A stretch of DNA of 64,000 nt from Campylobacterales bacterium (GCA_027081015.1 JALWMA010000144.1:1-64000), one strand, 5' to 3'; positions 16,584-26,188 are shown, counted from the stretch's first letter. Made by a program: numbers and translations. Notes: generated by a model not told the origin, from the sequence alone.

Positions 16584-17143
16584 GGCGGATGATACTTCTG
16601 GGCTCCTCTTCAGCTACGCGTGCTCAAATATTGAGTAATAGAGGAGTAGAGTTTGAGCAGGTCGGCTGCGGCTTCGACGAGGAGTCTATAGACCACTCCG
16701 TACCCGAAAACTTCGTATACCACGCGGCGATGGGGAAGATGCGTGCCTGCGAAGCCGAGCACGGTCTCTCCGTGCCGATACTCTGTGCAGACACGGTTGT
16801 CACTGCACACGGGGAGATTCTGAGAAAGGCCTCGAGCGTCGAAGAGGCCCGAAAAATCCTGAAGATGCAGAGCGGCAGCAGGGTCGCCATATTGACCTGC
16901 ATGGTCTACAAGAGCGAAGAGTTGATGTTTGTAGACCTCTCCAGTACGCTCTACGAGTTTCTGCCGTTCGACGAGGAGCGGCTGGAGCGCTACCTCGAGA
17001 GCGGCGAGTGGAGGGGCAAAGCCGGGGCCTGCATGGTGGAGGGGTTCTGCAAACCCTACATAAAGTCGGTGCAGGGGCTGGAGTCGTGCGCGATGGGGCT
17101 TACGGTAGAGAAGCTGGAGCCCTGGCTGAAAGGTGATGCGTGA
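16580..17143 (+). CDS. maf: Maf-type nucleoside triphosphate pyrophosphatase
   Basis: Maf proteins hydrolyse non-canonical or methylated nucleoside triphosphates. The 187-aa sequence begins with LLGSSSATRAQIL, the conserved SxSxxR phosphate-binding motif, and has CADTVVTAHGEILRKA near residue 70 and the GKAGACMVEGF segment near 150. Starts are TTG at 16580, overlapping the preceding stop, or ATG at 16589, which gives the same core. The gene lies between a membrane protein and bioF, overlapping both, in the alaS operon. Confidence 0.9.
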   Translation: MRRMILLGSSSATRAQILSNRGVEFEQVGCGFDEESIDHSVPENFVYHAAMGKMRACEAEHGLSVPILCADTVVTAHGEILRKASSVEEARKILKMQSGSRVAILTCMVYKSEELMFVDLSSTLYEFLPFDEERLERYLESGEWRGKAGACMVEGFCKPYIKSVQGLESCAMGLTVEKLEPWLKGDA

Positions 17144-18258
17144 AGAGGCGAAGCGGGGAGTTCTACAAAGCAGAGCTGGAGGCCCTCGGGCGCTCCGGCC
17201 GATTTCGCGAGCCCTATATCTCCGATCCGAAACGTATAGATATGGCATCGAACGACTATCTGGGTCTGGCGCACAGAAAGAGCCTTTTGAAAAGAGCCTG
17301 CAAAAAGCTCGGCAGGTACGACCGGCACGCCCCGAAGTCTTCGCTTTTCGTAGGAGGGTACCATCCGATCCACCGCGAATTCGAAAGAGCTCTCTGCGAA
17401 GCGAACCGGTTCGAGGCGGGAGTCGTGGCCGGGAGCGGCTTTTTGGCGAATCTGGGGCTGATCGAAGCGCTTGTGAGAAGGGGCGATACCCTCTTTATCG
17501 ACGAGAGCTACCACGCCAGCGGAATGGTCGCGACAAAGCTCGTGCAGGGGAGTGTGAAACTCTTTTCGCACAACGACCCGGAGGATCTGATCGCCAAGCT
17601 GGCCGAAACGGAGAGCGGCGGCAGAAAGATCGTCGCGGTAGAGGGGATCTACTCGATGGAAGGGGATATGCTCAAAAGGGAGTTCTTCGATATCGCCGAA
17701 TGGTTCGATGCGTTGATGATAGTGGACGAAGCGCACAGCAGCGGCACGGTTGGCCCGAACCTGCTCGGAGTCTTCGACCATTACGCCATAGAGCCGGGTG
17801 CGAGGCATATAAAGATGGGGACTCTCGGCAAAGCATACGGGAGCTACGGCGCCTATATTCTCGGCTCCAAAGAGGTGATTTCGTTTCTGCATAACAGGGC
17901 GAAGCCGCTCATCTACGCGACCGCCCCCTCACTCTTCGATACGGCGCTCGCATACGAGGGCTTCAGGCGCATCGTGAAAAAGAGAGAGAGCCTCAAAAAG
18001 AGGATCGAAAAGCTCAAGAGTGTGGCCGAGGAGTATACGGGAAGCAGACCGGATGGAATGATAGTACCCGTACCGATGCCCGATATAGCCACGGCTATGC
18101 GGCTAAAAGAGGGGCTGGCCGAAGAGGGTTTCGAAGTGGGCGCCATCAGACCCCCTACGGTCAGGAGCCCCATACTGCGCATAATCTTGCGAACCTCCGT
18201 GAAGCCCAAAAAGTACCGAAGACTCTTTGAGAAGATGGAAGAGCTTCTGAATGGGTGA
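17140..18258 (+). CDS. bioF: 8-amino-7-oxononanoate synthase (alpha-oxoamine synthase family)
   Basis: A 372-aa PLP enzyme that condenses pimeloyl-ACP/CoA with alanine in biotin synthesis. Visible landmarks are MASNDYLGLAHR at the N-terminus, the DEAHSSGTVG segment near residue 200 and the PLP-binding lysine in MGTLGKAYGSYGAY near residue 230. Related KBL/serine palmitoyltransferase activities cannot be excluded from sequence. The GTG start overlaps the maf stop, and the 3' end overlaps the ABC ATPase gene by 8 bp. No other bio gene is nearby. Confidence 0.85.
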   Translation: MKRRSGEFYKAELEALGRSGRFREPYISDPKRIDMASNDYLGLAHRKSLLKRACKKLGRYDRHAPKSSLFVGGYHPIHREFERALCEANRFEAGVVAGSGFLANLGLIEALVRRGDTLFIDESYHASGMVATKLVQGSVKLFSHNDPEDLIAKLAETESGGRKIVAVEGIYSMEGDMLKREFFDIAEWFDALMIVDEAHSSGTVGPNLLGVFDHYAIEPGARHIKMGTLGKAYGSYGAYILGSKEVISFLHNRAKPLIYATAPSLFDTALAYEGFRRIVKKRESLKKRIEKLKSVAEEYTGSRPDGMIVPVPMPDIATAMRLKEGLAEEGFEVGAIRPPTVRSPILRIILRTSVKPKKYRRLFEKMEELLNG

Positions 18259-18949
18259 GTTTGTCTGCCGTTCGCTCAAGATAGCGGACAGTAAAAGGGA
18301 GTATGTAAACATATCTTTTTCTATAAAGAGCTCCCTTGCGCTGGTGGGTGAGAGCGGAAGCGGCAAGAGTTTGACGCTCAAGGCCCTTTTGGGGATGCTT
18401 CCGGCGGGTTTCAGGGCACAGATGGAGTGTGAGAGCGACTTCGAGCTTCTGCGCGGCAGGACCCTGGCGTATGTTCCTCAAAACCCCTTTACAGCGCTTT
18501 CGCCGCTTACAAAGATAAGGGACCAGTGGATACTCTACGAGGAGCGGGCCGCGGAGATGATGGAGCGCGTGGGGCTCGAGGCCGCCCTGCTTGATCGTTT
18601 CGTACCGGAGTTATCGGGAGGGCAGCTTCAGCGAATCGTCATAGCGATGGCTCTGGCCACGGAGCCCAAACTGCTTCTGCTCGACGAGCCGACCACGGCC
18701 CTGGATGCGCAGCTGCGTGAAACTGTGGTGGAGCTACTGCTGCAGCTGCAGAGGCGTTACGGCTTCAAGATGCTCTTCGTCACGCACGACATATCGACGG
18801 CGCGGAAGCTTTGCGAGCGCATAACGGTCATAAAAGATGGACGGGTCGTGGAGAGCGGAGATATGCTGAGCGTAACGGCCGATCCGAAATCCGAATATAC
18901 AAGGGCGCTTATAGCGGCCAATTTTGCAAACCGGGAGTTTAGAAGATGA
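18251..18949 (+). CDS. ABC transporter ATP-binding protein, peptide/nickel (OppD/DppD) type
   Basis: A 232-aa ATPase with Walker A GESGSGKS near residue 35, Q-loop YVPQNPFTALSPL, signature ELSGGQLQR, Walker B LLLLDEPTTALD and the switch VTHD. The Q-loop and signature are those of the oligopeptide/nickel importer group, but the protein is shorter than OppD (about 320 aa) and lacks its C-terminal extension. No permease or binding protein is adjacent. The ATG overlaps bioF by 8 bp and the stop overlaps the PBP1A start by 4 bp. Confidence 0.85.
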   Translation: MGEFVCRSLKIADSKREYVNISFSIKSSLALVGESGSGKSLTLKALLGMLPAGFRAQMECESDFELLRGRTLAYVPQNPFTALSPLTKIRDQWILYEERAAEMMERVGLEAALLDRFVPELSGGQLQRIVIAMALATEPKLLLLDEPTTALDAQLRETVVELLLQLQRRYGFKMLFVTHDISTARKLCERITVIKDGRVVESGDMLSVTADPKSEYTRALIAANFANREFRR

Positions 18950-20889
18950 AGTCTCTTTTTCGCTGGAGCGTCAGGCTGGGGGTATTGGCGGGGGCGGTAC
19001 TCGCCGCCTACCTTGTCTACCTCTATTTCGAGATCGGCCACATGGTGCGCCCGCTGGTTGACTACAATCCGCCCAAAACCACGCAGATCTTCGACAGAAA
19101 CGGAAAACTGGTGGCGAACGTTTTCGAGAAACAGCACCGTCTATATGTACCTTACAGCGAAATTCCCGGCCGTGTGGTAGAGGCGCTCGTAGCCATAGAG
19201 GATACGATGTTTTTCGAGCATCACGGTGTAAATCCGGAGGCGATCTTCAGAGCTGTAATAAAAGATATAAAGGCAAGAAAGCTGGTGGAGGGGGCCTCTA
19301 CCCTGACGCAGCAGCTTGTGAAATCGACTCTGCTGACGCGTGAAAAGAAGATCGAAAGAAAGATAAAGGAGGCGCTGCTTTCGATTAGGCTGGAGCGGGA
19401 GCTTACCAAGGAGCAGATCCTCGAGCGCTATCTAAACGCCATCTTTTTCGGTCACGGATACTACGGCATAAGAACGGCTGCGCTCGGCTACTTCCATAAA
19501 GATCTCGACGAGCTTTCGCTTAAGGAGATCGCCGTGCTCGTGGGGCTGCCGAAAGCTCCGAGCGCCTATGACCCGACCCGCCGGTACGCCAACGCGATGG
19601 CGCGTGCGAACCGCGTACTGGAGCGTATGCGTAGCCTGGGCTGGATAGATGAGGCGACATATATGAGCGCCGTAAAGGAGGCGCCGAAAGTCTACGACGA
19701 CACCCTTACGCAAAACAGGGCTCCATATGTGGTGGATGCCGTAGTCAACACTCTCATGCCGACCTACCCCGACATAAGGCGCGGAGGCTACAGAATAAAC
19801 GTGGCGGTTGACCTGGAGTACCAGCAGATGGCGAGAAAAGCTCTTAAGTACGGTTACGAAGCCTACTGGAACCGCCATAAAAACGACGAGAACGTATCGC
19901 AGACATTCAACGGCGCCATGGTGGTGCTGGACGGAAGGAGCGGTGATGTGCTGGCGATGCTCGGAGGTGTGGACTACACAAAGAGCGCTTTCAACAGGGC
20001 GATCTCTTCGAGGCGCCAGCCCGGTTCGGCTTTCAAGCCGTTCATCTACGAAACGGCGCTAAACCTTGGGTACAACCCTGTAAGCAAGATTCCCGATATA
20101 GCACGGACCTACCGCTTCGAAGAGGGTGATACCGAAAAGCTCTGGCAGCCCAAAAACTATGAAAAGAACTACAAGGGCATCATCACTCTCAGAGAGGCGC
20201 TCGTACACTCGAGGAACCTGGCCACGATAAACCTGGTAAACGAGATAGGGATCATGACGCTGCACAAAAAACTGGAGCCGTTCGGAATAAAAGACCTGCC
20301 CTACAACCTCTCCATAGCGCTGGGCAACCTTGCGCTTTCACCGATGCAGGTGGCCAGGCTCTATACGGTATTCGCCGATATGGGGGTGCTGCACGAGCCG
20401 AGGCTCGTAACGGAAGTGTATGACGGTGAAGGAACCCTGCTGAGACGCTTCGAACCCGAAAGCAGGGAGGTCTACCCCAAACCGCAGGCCTACCTGATGG
20501 TCGATATGCTGCGCGACGTAGTGCGCCGCGGTACCGGAAGAAACGCCCGCGTACGGGGTATGGACATAGCAGGAAAGACCGGAACCACAAACAAGAGCGT
20601 AGATACGTGGTTCTGCTCTTTCACACCCGACGTGGAGACGGTGGTATGGTTCGGAAACGACGACAATACGCCCCTGCCCAAGCGTGAAACGGGGGGGCGC
20701 ACCGCCGCCCCTGTCGCCCGCTTCTTCTACTCCGAACTGGTGCGTAAACATCCCGAATACAGGAGGAGGTTTGAAGAGCCCGAAGGCGTATACCACGCAA
20801 AAAGGGAGGGAAAAGATCTCATCTATACGGATATTTCTCCCCTGCCCGACTATGACGCCGTAGAGCCGGAGGAGGATATCCTCTTTTAG
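18946..20889 (+). CDS. bifunctional penicillin-binding protein 1A
   Basis: A 647-aa class A PBP that both polymerises and cross-links peptidoglycan in the periplasm. One N-terminal membrane anchor (residues about 8-28) is followed by the GT51 domain with EDTMFFEHHGVNPEAIFRA and EGASTLTQQLVKSTL, then the transpeptidase domain with RQPGSAFKPFIYE (SxxK), HSRNLATINL (SxN) and IAGKTGTTN (KTG). It is the last gene of the alaS operon and overlaps the ABC ATPase gene by ATGA. Length is normal for the phylum (PbpA/Pbp1A). Confidence 0.93.
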   Translation: MKSLFRWSVRLGVLAGAVLAAYLVYLYFEIGHMVRPLVDYNPPKTTQIFDRNGKLVANVFEKQHRLYVPYSEIPGRVVEALVAIEDTMFFEHHGVNPEAIFRAVIKDIKARKLVEGASTLTQQLVKSTLLTREKKIERKIKEALLSIRLERELTKEQILERYLNAIFFGHGYYGIRTAALGYFHKDLDELSLKEIAVLVGLPKAPSAYDPTRRYANAMARANRVLERMRSLGWIDEATYMSAVKEAPKVYDDTLTQNRAPYVVDAVVNTLMPTYPDIRRGGYRINVAVDLEYQQMARKALKYGYEAYWNRHKNDENVSQTFNGAMVVLDGRSGDVLAMLGGVDYTKSAFNRAISSRRQPGSAFKPFIYETALNLGYNPVSKIPDIARTYRFEEGDTEKLWQPKNYEKNYKGIITLREALVHSRNLATINLVNEIGIMTLHKKLEPFGIKDLPYNLSIALGNLALSPMQVARLYTVFADMGVLHEPRLVTEVYDGEGTLLRRFEPESREVYPKPQAYLMVDMLRDVVRRGTGRNARVRGMDIAGKTGTTNKSVDTWFCSFTPDVETVVWFGNDDNTPLPKRETGGRTAAPVARFFYSELVRKHPEYRRRFEEPEGVYHAKREGKDLIYTDISPLPDYDAVEPEEDILF

Positions 20890-20939
20890 GTATCGAGTTA
20901 AAAGAGTATAATATGGAAGCAGAGTAGACGGAGGAGCAT

Positions 20940-22334
20940 ATGACGCCCCAGGAGCGATACAAGAAACTGAAGCAGCACCTTTCGGAAGAGAACCCGGTTC
21001 TTCTCGATGTCGTCAAGGAGTACGAGACCCTCGACAAGATCGCGCATACCCACGGCTTTTTGGACCCGGAAGACACATATACGGCGCACATTTCGTGGTG
21101 GCCGCTGATTTCGGTGTTGGGCACCTTTTCTTCTGGAAAGTCCACCTTCATAAACCACTATTTGGGAAAGAGGGTGCAGACTACCGGAAATCAGGCGGTA
21201 GACGACAAATTTACGGTCATCTGCTACGGTACCAACGACGAAGTGACCACCCTGCCGGGGCTCGCTCTCGATGCCGATCCGCGGTTCCCTTTCTACAACA
21301 TAAGCGAAGAGGTCGAGAAGGTAGATGCGGGGGAGGGGAGCCGGGTAAACCTCTACCTGCAGCTTAAAACCGTACGCTCCGACGCGGTCAAGGGAAAGAT
21401 CCTCATAGACTCCCCCGGCTTCGATGCGGACAGCCAGCGTGACGCGATACTGCGCATAACGAGCCATATCATCGATATGTCCGACCTGGTTCTGATCTTT
21501 TTCGACGCAAGGCATCCCGAACCTGGTGCCATGAGGGATACCCTCGAGCACCTGGTCGGAGCCGCGATATCGCACAGGGATGCGAACAAGATTCTATACA
21601 TACTGAACCAGATAGATACGACTGCAAAAGAGGACAACCTCGAAGATGTCATAGGCTCGTGGCAGAGGGCGCTGTCGCAGCAGGGGCTCGTTTCGGGCAA
21701 CTTCTTCGCCATCTACAGTGAAGAGGCGATGGTGCCTATAGAAGACGAGGCTCTTGCCGAACGGATGAAGCGAAAAAGAGACGAGGATCTCGCTGAGATC
21801 GTAGGCAGGATGGACAAGGTCGGAATAGAGAGGGCCTACAGAATCACCAAGGCGCTCGAGGATTTTGCCAAAGAGATAAAAGATAGAAAGCTCCCTTCGC
21901 TGCAAAAGGCGCTCAAAAAGTGGATGGTGCGAGTGAGCGTCGCGGATGCGGTGCTCTTTCTTCTCCTTTTTGCCGGCATCGGTGTGTTCGAGTGGCAGTT
22001 CGGGTTCGTATCTGCAGTGTCTGGTTCGTCCGTAACGGCCGCTGCTTCGGTAGCCGTGCTTTTGGGGCTGCTTCTCTTTTTGCACTTCAAGGTCAGAAAC
22101 TTTGTAGGGCGCAGGATGTTCAGAAAACTGGAAGCGGGCGATCCGGCTCTGGCCCAGGCCTTTTTGCGAAATACGAGGTGGTACCGCCCCATGTTCAGGG
22201 CCGCGATGAGCGGCTGGATAAAGCGGGCGCAGCAGAGGCTCGAAGAGGTGATCGGCCGCAGCAGGCGCTCGATTCAAAAGCTCAACGACCAGTTTGTCAG
22301 CCCGTCGGGCAGAGTACATGATGAAGAAAGATAG
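20940..22334 (+). CDS. dynamin-like GTPase with C-terminal membrane hairpin
   Basis: A 464-aa protein. The P-loop LGTFSSGKSTFINHYLG near residue 60, a switch-like Thr region GNQAVDDKFTVI, the G3 motif DSPGFDAD near residue 155 and NQIDT (G4-type) near 225 place it among dynamin-family GTPases. Two membrane segments (about residues 335-355 and 362-382) would insert it in the inner membrane. It is shorter than bacterial dynamins and lacks a long stalk. Such proteins remodel or repair membranes; its specific job is unknown. A TATAAT about 35 nt upstream and GGAGGAG before the ATG suggest its own promoter. Confidence 0.75.
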   Translation: MTPQERYKKLKQHLSEENPVLLDVVKEYETLDKIAHTHGFLDPEDTYTAHISWWPLISVLGTFSSGKSTFINHYLGKRVQTTGNQAVDDKFTVICYGTNDEVTTLPGLALDADPRFPFYNISEEVEKVDAGEGSRVNLYLQLKTVRSDAVKGKILIDSPGFDADSQRDAILRITSHIIDMSDLVLIFFDARHPEPGAMRDTLEHLVGAAISHRDANKILYILNQIDTTAKEDNLEDVIGSWQRALSQQGLVSGNFFAIYSEEAMVPIEDEALAERMKRKRDEDLAEIVGRMDKVGIERAYRITKALEDFAKEIKDRKLPSLQKALKKWMVRVSVADAVLFLLLFAGIGVFEWQFGFVSAVSGSSVTAAASVAVLLGLLLFLHFKVRNFVGRRMFRKLEAGDPALAQAFLRNTRWYRPMFRAAMSGWIKRAQQRLEEVIGRSRRSIQKLNDQFVSPSGRVHDEER

Positions 22335-22355
22335 ATAGCAGTAAAATAATAAAAC

Positions 22356-22385
22356 TTGACAATAGCACTATCAACGTTGTAAAAT
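22356..22385 (+). promoter_or_regulatory. htpG promoter
   Basis: TTGACA and TAAAAT separated by 18 bp, one of the few full -35/-10 promoters in the window, with the start about 20 nt before the htpG ribosome binding site. I find no CIRCE or HAIR element overlapping it. Confidence 0.6.
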
Positions 22386-22411
22386 TCCGATAAAAAAAGA
22401 GGAGTTTTGCA

Positions 22412-24223
22412 ATGTCGAAACATGAGTTCCAGACCGAAGTGAACCGGCTGCTGCATCTGATGGTGCACTCGCTCTACTCCAACAAGGAGATATTTCTTCG
22501 TGAACTGATCTCAAACGCCAGCGACGCGCTCGACAAGCTGGAGTATCTGAAACTGACCGACGAGAAGTACAAAGAGCTGGAGCAGCCGGGCAAAATCGTG
22601 ATCTCTTTCGACAAAGAGAAAAAGCTTCTTACCATAAGCGATACCGGAATAGGCATGAACGATGAAGATATGGTGGAGAACCTCGGAACCATAGCAAAGA
22701 GCGGCACCAAAAGCTTCATAGAGAGCCTTACCGGAGACGCCAAAAAAGACAGCCATCTCATAGGGCAGTTCGGCGTTGGCTTCTACAGCTCATTCATGGT
22801 TGCCAAAAAGGTCGAGGTTCTTAGCCGCAAGCCGCTTGAAGAGAAGGCGTGGAAGTGGGTGAGCGAAGGCGACGGCTCCTACGAGATAGAGGAGGCGCAA
22901 AAAGAGGATTACGGCACGCAGATCACCCTATATCTTCGCGACGAGGCGGAGGAGTTCGCCGACGAGTGGCGCATAAAGAGGATAGTCGAGAAGTACTCCA
23001 ACCATATACCTTTCCCGATATACCTGGTCAACGACAAGGGCGAAGAGGAGCAGATAAACAGGGCCTCCGCCCTCTGGCGCCTCTCCAAGAGCGAACTGAA
23101 AGACGAGGATTACAAAGAGTTCTACAAGCAGATCAGCCACGACAGCGAAGATCCGCTGCTGTGGATACACACGAGGGCCGAAGGTACGCTGGAGTACTAC
23201 ACGCTCTTCTATATTCCGAAAAGAGCGCCCATAGACCTCTTCAGGGTCGACTATCAGCCGGGTGTGAAGCTCTATGTAAAGAGAGTATTCATAACCGATG
23301 AAGAGAGGGAGCTTCTGCCTACCTATCTGAGGTTCGTCAGGGGTATCATAGATGCCGAAGATCTGCCTCTGAACGTCAGCCGCGAGATACTGCAGGAGAA
23401 TATCATCCTCACCAAGATAAAAAAGGCGAGCGTCAAAAAGATTCTCGGAGAGCTGAAAAAGCTGCTCGAAAATGACAGAGAAGCCTACGAGGGCTTTTTC
23501 AGGGAGATGGGAAAGGCTCTCAAAGAGGGTATCTACAGCGATTTCGAGAACAAAGAGAAGCTGCTCGATCTTATGCTCTTCAAATCGAGCGCGAGAGAGG
23601 GTTACGTAACCTTCAGGGAGTACAAGGAGGCGATGAAAGAGGGGCAGGATAAGATCTACTACATCATGGGAGAGGATGAGAACCTGCTCCGCCACTCTCC
23701 GCTTCTGGAGAAGTACAAAGAGGAGGGTATCGAGGTTCTTCTCTTCGACGATGAGGTGGACGCTATCGTTATGCCTACCGTAAGCGAGTATGACGGCACG
23801 CCGCTCGAAAATATAGCCAATGTCGAAGAGGAGGGCGAAGTCTCGGAAGAGACCAGAGAGAAGTTCGCCTCGGTCATCGCGGCGATGAAGGCGGAGCTGG
23901 GAGAGAGTGTAAAAGATATACGACTCACAAATCGCCTCAAAGAGTCTCCGGCAGTCGTAGTTTTCGACAAGAACGACCCCGATATAGCGATGCAGCAGAT
24001 ACTGCGGCAGATGGGTCAGGAGGTGACGCCGCCCAAACCGATACTCGAGATAAACCCGCGGCACGAGATATTCGCCAAGCTGCAGGAGAAGGGCGATGAA
24101 GCCGTTACACGCGATATCGCGCATGTGGTACTGGATGAAGCCAAGATGGCGGCCGGCCTGGAGCTGGACGATATAGCCGACTTCAATGCGCGGCTGAACA
24201 GACTTATAGCCAAGGCTATCTGA
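22412..24223 (+). CDS. htpG: chaperone protein HtpG (Hsp90)
   Basis: ATP-dependent cytoplasmic chaperone, 603 aa. The N-terminal GHKL ATPase has NKEIFLRELISNASDALDK near residue 25, SDTGIGMN near 80 and GQFGVGFYSSFMVA near 120; the middle domain has LPLNVSREILQEN near 325. The C-terminal dimerisation domain is complete. The ATG has an AGAGGAG site. The gene ends tail to tail with the histidine kinase gene, overlapping by 8 bp. Confidence 0.97.
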   Translation: MSKHEFQTEVNRLLHLMVHSLYSNKEIFLRELISNASDALDKLEYLKLTDEKYKELEQPGKIVISFDKEKKLLTISDTGIGMNDEDMVENLGTIAKSGTKSFIESLTGDAKKDSHLIGQFGVGFYSSFMVAKKVEVLSRKPLEEKAWKWVSEGDGSYEIEEAQKEDYGTQITLYLRDEAEEFADEWRIKRIVEKYSNHIPFPIYLVNDKGEEEQINRASALWRLSKSELKDEDYKEFYKQISHDSEDPLLWIHTRAEGTLEYYTLFYIPKRAPIDLFRVDYQPGVKLYVKRVFITDEERELLPTYLRFVRGIIDAEDLPLNVSREILQENIILTKIKKASVKKILGELKKLLENDREAYEGFFREMGKALKEGIYSDFENKEKLLDLMLFKSSAREGYVTFREYKEAMKEGQDKIYYIMGEDENLLRHSPLLEKYKEEGIEVLLFDDEVDAIVMPTVSEYDGTPLENIANVEEEGEVSEETREKFASVIAAMKAELGESVKDIRLTNRLKESPAVVVFDKNDPDIAMQQILRQMGQEVTPPKPILEINPRHEIFAKLQEKGDEAVTRDIAHVVLDEAKMAAGLELDDIADFNARLNRLIAKAI

Positions 24224-25526
24224 TACATTTTCGGTCCGTTTTGGGCTCCGTGTAGGCTTTCGCCTTTTGCGAAGGCCTCCTGACCCTCTTCAATCCCGTT
24301 ATCGAGAAGATGTGATACCCCTTTTCGTAGCGGTATGAGAGGGTCGCGCCGTGCGCTTCGAGTATCGAACGCACTATGTAGAGCCCCAGCCCGAAGCTCT
24401 CTTTTGAAACTCCGTTTCCGTCCCGCATGAATGGCTCGAGTATCTTTTCGAAGCTCTCCGACATCGGTTCGCCCCTGTTTATGACCTCCAGAACCCCCTT
24501 TCTGAAGCATAGGTGCACCTTCTCTTCGGTGCCGTATTTTATCGCGTTGTCTATCAGGTTTTTGAGGACTATCACCATCATGTTGTAGTCCGCCTCTATG
24601 AAGCATGTGTGGCAGTAGATGGAGATCTTCTCTTCATCTATGAAGAGGAGATTGGCCGCATCTTTCGCCAGCGAGCGGAAGTCGCACTCGGTGCTCTTCA
24701 GGTCGAGCGACTGTGAAGTGATCATCTCCATCTCGGCCATCTCCTGGATCAGGTGTTCCATGCGGTTGAAGGCGCGCTGCAGAATCTTCGCCTCCTGCTC
24801 CTCCTTCAGCAGCGCTACACTCAGCTTCCCTTTGGTTATCGGGGTTTTGAGCTCGTGCATGATGTTTCTCATAAAGAGTGTACGCGCCTCCTTCATGGCG
24901 TTGATCTTTTTGACCGTAGCGTCGAACCGGTTGGCTACGAAGGCTATCTCGTCCCGCTTGTCGGAGCGGGTAGATATGTTCATCTCCCCTTCGCCGAATC
25001 GCCTGATCTGTTCGGCCAGAGTCTTGAGCGGTATCAGGCTTCTTCGCAGGGTCCAGTAGAGCAGGAAGATGATGCCGGTCATCCCGCCGAAGAAGATGGC
25101 TATCCACTTGGGGCGGTAGGTCTCTATCGGTGCCGCCACCATCCTGGAGCTTTTGGGCCCGACAAGCTCGAAATATATCTTGCTCTCGTCACGGTAGATC
25201 CTGAGACGCCCATCCTCTATCCGCTCTTTTAGGCTCTGCGGGAAAGCGGGAGGCGGAGGCAGGAAGAGCGGGCGCAGGTTGACGTTTATCTCTTCCGGAT
25301 GCAGAATCGTCTCGTATCCGTGCTCTTCGAGCCGCTTTTGCAGCGACGAACCTCCCTGTACGACGATTTTGCGGATATCGGTCTCGCACTTTACGGCCTT
25401 TTTTTCGAGCATCCGCATCTCCTGGCTCTCTATCTCCTTTACCATCATCGCAAAAAGAGCTATCAGGGCGCCGAGGGCGAAAATAAAGATCAGGTTGAGT
25501 TTGAAGAATATGGAGTGGCGGTTCAC
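24216..25526 (-). CDS. sensor histidine kinase (ArsS-like of Campylobacterota)
   Basis: A 436-aa inner-membrane kinase. Two membrane segments (about residues 8-28 and 140-160) enclose a periplasmic sensor region of about 110 aa with a proline-rich stretch (FLPPPPAF). A HAMP-type linker follows, then the H-box MHELKTPITKGKL, the N-box VLKNLIDNAIKYG and the G-box SFGLGLYIVRSI. The phosphate acceptor is the His in the H-box. It overlaps the response-regulator gene by 4 bp, so it is translationally coupled. The H-box and order resemble H. pylori ArsRS, an acid-response pair, but signal identity is inference. Confidence 0.88.
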   Translation of the reverse strand: MNRHSIFFKLNLIFIFALGALIALFAMMVKEIESQEMRMLEKKAVKCETDIRKIVVQGGSSLQKRLEEHGYETILHPEEINVNLRPLFLPPPPAFPQSLKERIEDGRLRIYRDESKIYFELVGPKSSRMVAAPIETYRPKWIAIFFGGMTGIIFLLYWTLRRSLIPLKTLAEQIRRFGEGEMNISTRSDKRDEIAFVANRFDATVKKINAMKEARTLFMRNIMHELKTPITKGKLSVALLKEEQEAKILQRAFNRMEHLIQEMAEMEMITSQSLDLKSTECDFRSLAKDAANLLFIDEEKISIYCHTCFIEADYNMMVIVLKNLIDNAIKYGTEEKVHLCFRKGVLEVINRGEPMSESFEKILEPFMRDGNGVSKESFGLGLYIVRSILEAHGATLSYRYEKGYHIFSITGLKRVRRPSQKAKAYTEPKTDRKCIR

Positions 25527-26188
25527 GGTGTAAATTTATATCCCGCTCCGCGGATAGATTTTATATAGCGAGGCTGCTTCGGGTTGTCCCCTATCTTACC
25601 GCGTATCCTGCTTACGATCACGTCTATCGTACGCTCAGAGCTCTCCCACGAGATCGATTCGGCGTTGTTGGCGAGGTAGTCCCTGCTAAGAACCGTTGCC
25701 GGGTTCAGCAAAAAGAGCCTCAAGATCTCATATTCTGCCGTAGTCAGATCGAGGAGGCTCCCTTTGTGGCGTATCTGCATCTTGCTCTCGTCGAGCTCGA
25801 AATCGGTTCCCTGCGGCTGGAGTGTCGGGCGGTAGCGGCGCAGGATACTCTGGACCCTGGCTACGAGCTCCCTGGGTTCGTACGGTTTCGGCAGATAGTC
25901 GTCGGCGCCGTACTCGAGGCCAATGATTTTGTCGGTCAGATCGCTTCTTGCGCTCGATATGATTATAGGTGTGTCGTAATCTTTTCTTATCGTTTTGCAG
26001 AGTTCGAGCCCGTCCATCTGGGGAAGGGTGAGATCGAGTATTATCAGGTCGTAGTGGTCCAGTTCGAGCGCGTTGAGTGCGGCTTTCGGAGTCTCCACGC
26101 TCTGTACGTTCATGCCGTACTGCTCGAGGAATCTTGTCAGGAGCGCGCTTATATCTAAATCGTCTTCTATCATCAGTATATTGATCAT
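25523..26188 (-). CDS. OmpR/PhoB-family response regulator
   Basis: A 221-aa regulator with receiver domain (acidic pocket EDD near residue 8, phospho-acceptor Asp in LIILDLTLPQMDG near 51, Lys in LPKPYEPRE near 102) and a C-terminal winged helix with SWESSERTIDVIVSRIRGKI and YIKSIRGAGYKF. The ATG at 26188 follows an AAGGGGGA site and gives the normal receiver start (INILMIEDDLD); the track start is 17 codons upstream. It is the partner of the adjacent kinase and possibly binds the direct repeat upstream of this operon. Confidence 0.92.
   Translation of the reverse strand: MINILMIEDDLDISALLTRFLEQYGMNVQSVETPKAALNALELDHYDLIILDLTLPQMDGLELCKTIRKDYDTPIIISSARSDLTDKIIGLEYGADDYLPKPYEPRELVARVQSILRRYRPTLQPQGTDFELDESKMQIRHKGSLLDLTTAEYEILRLFLLNPATVLSRDYLANNAESISWESSERTIDVIVSRIRGKIGDNPKQPRYIKSIRGAGYKFTP

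Noticed and set aside
22356-22411. CIRCE or HspR (HAIR) operator before htpG
   Set aside because: The TTGACAATAGCACTATCAA stretch looks dyad-like but the arms do not align as either known heat-shock operator.
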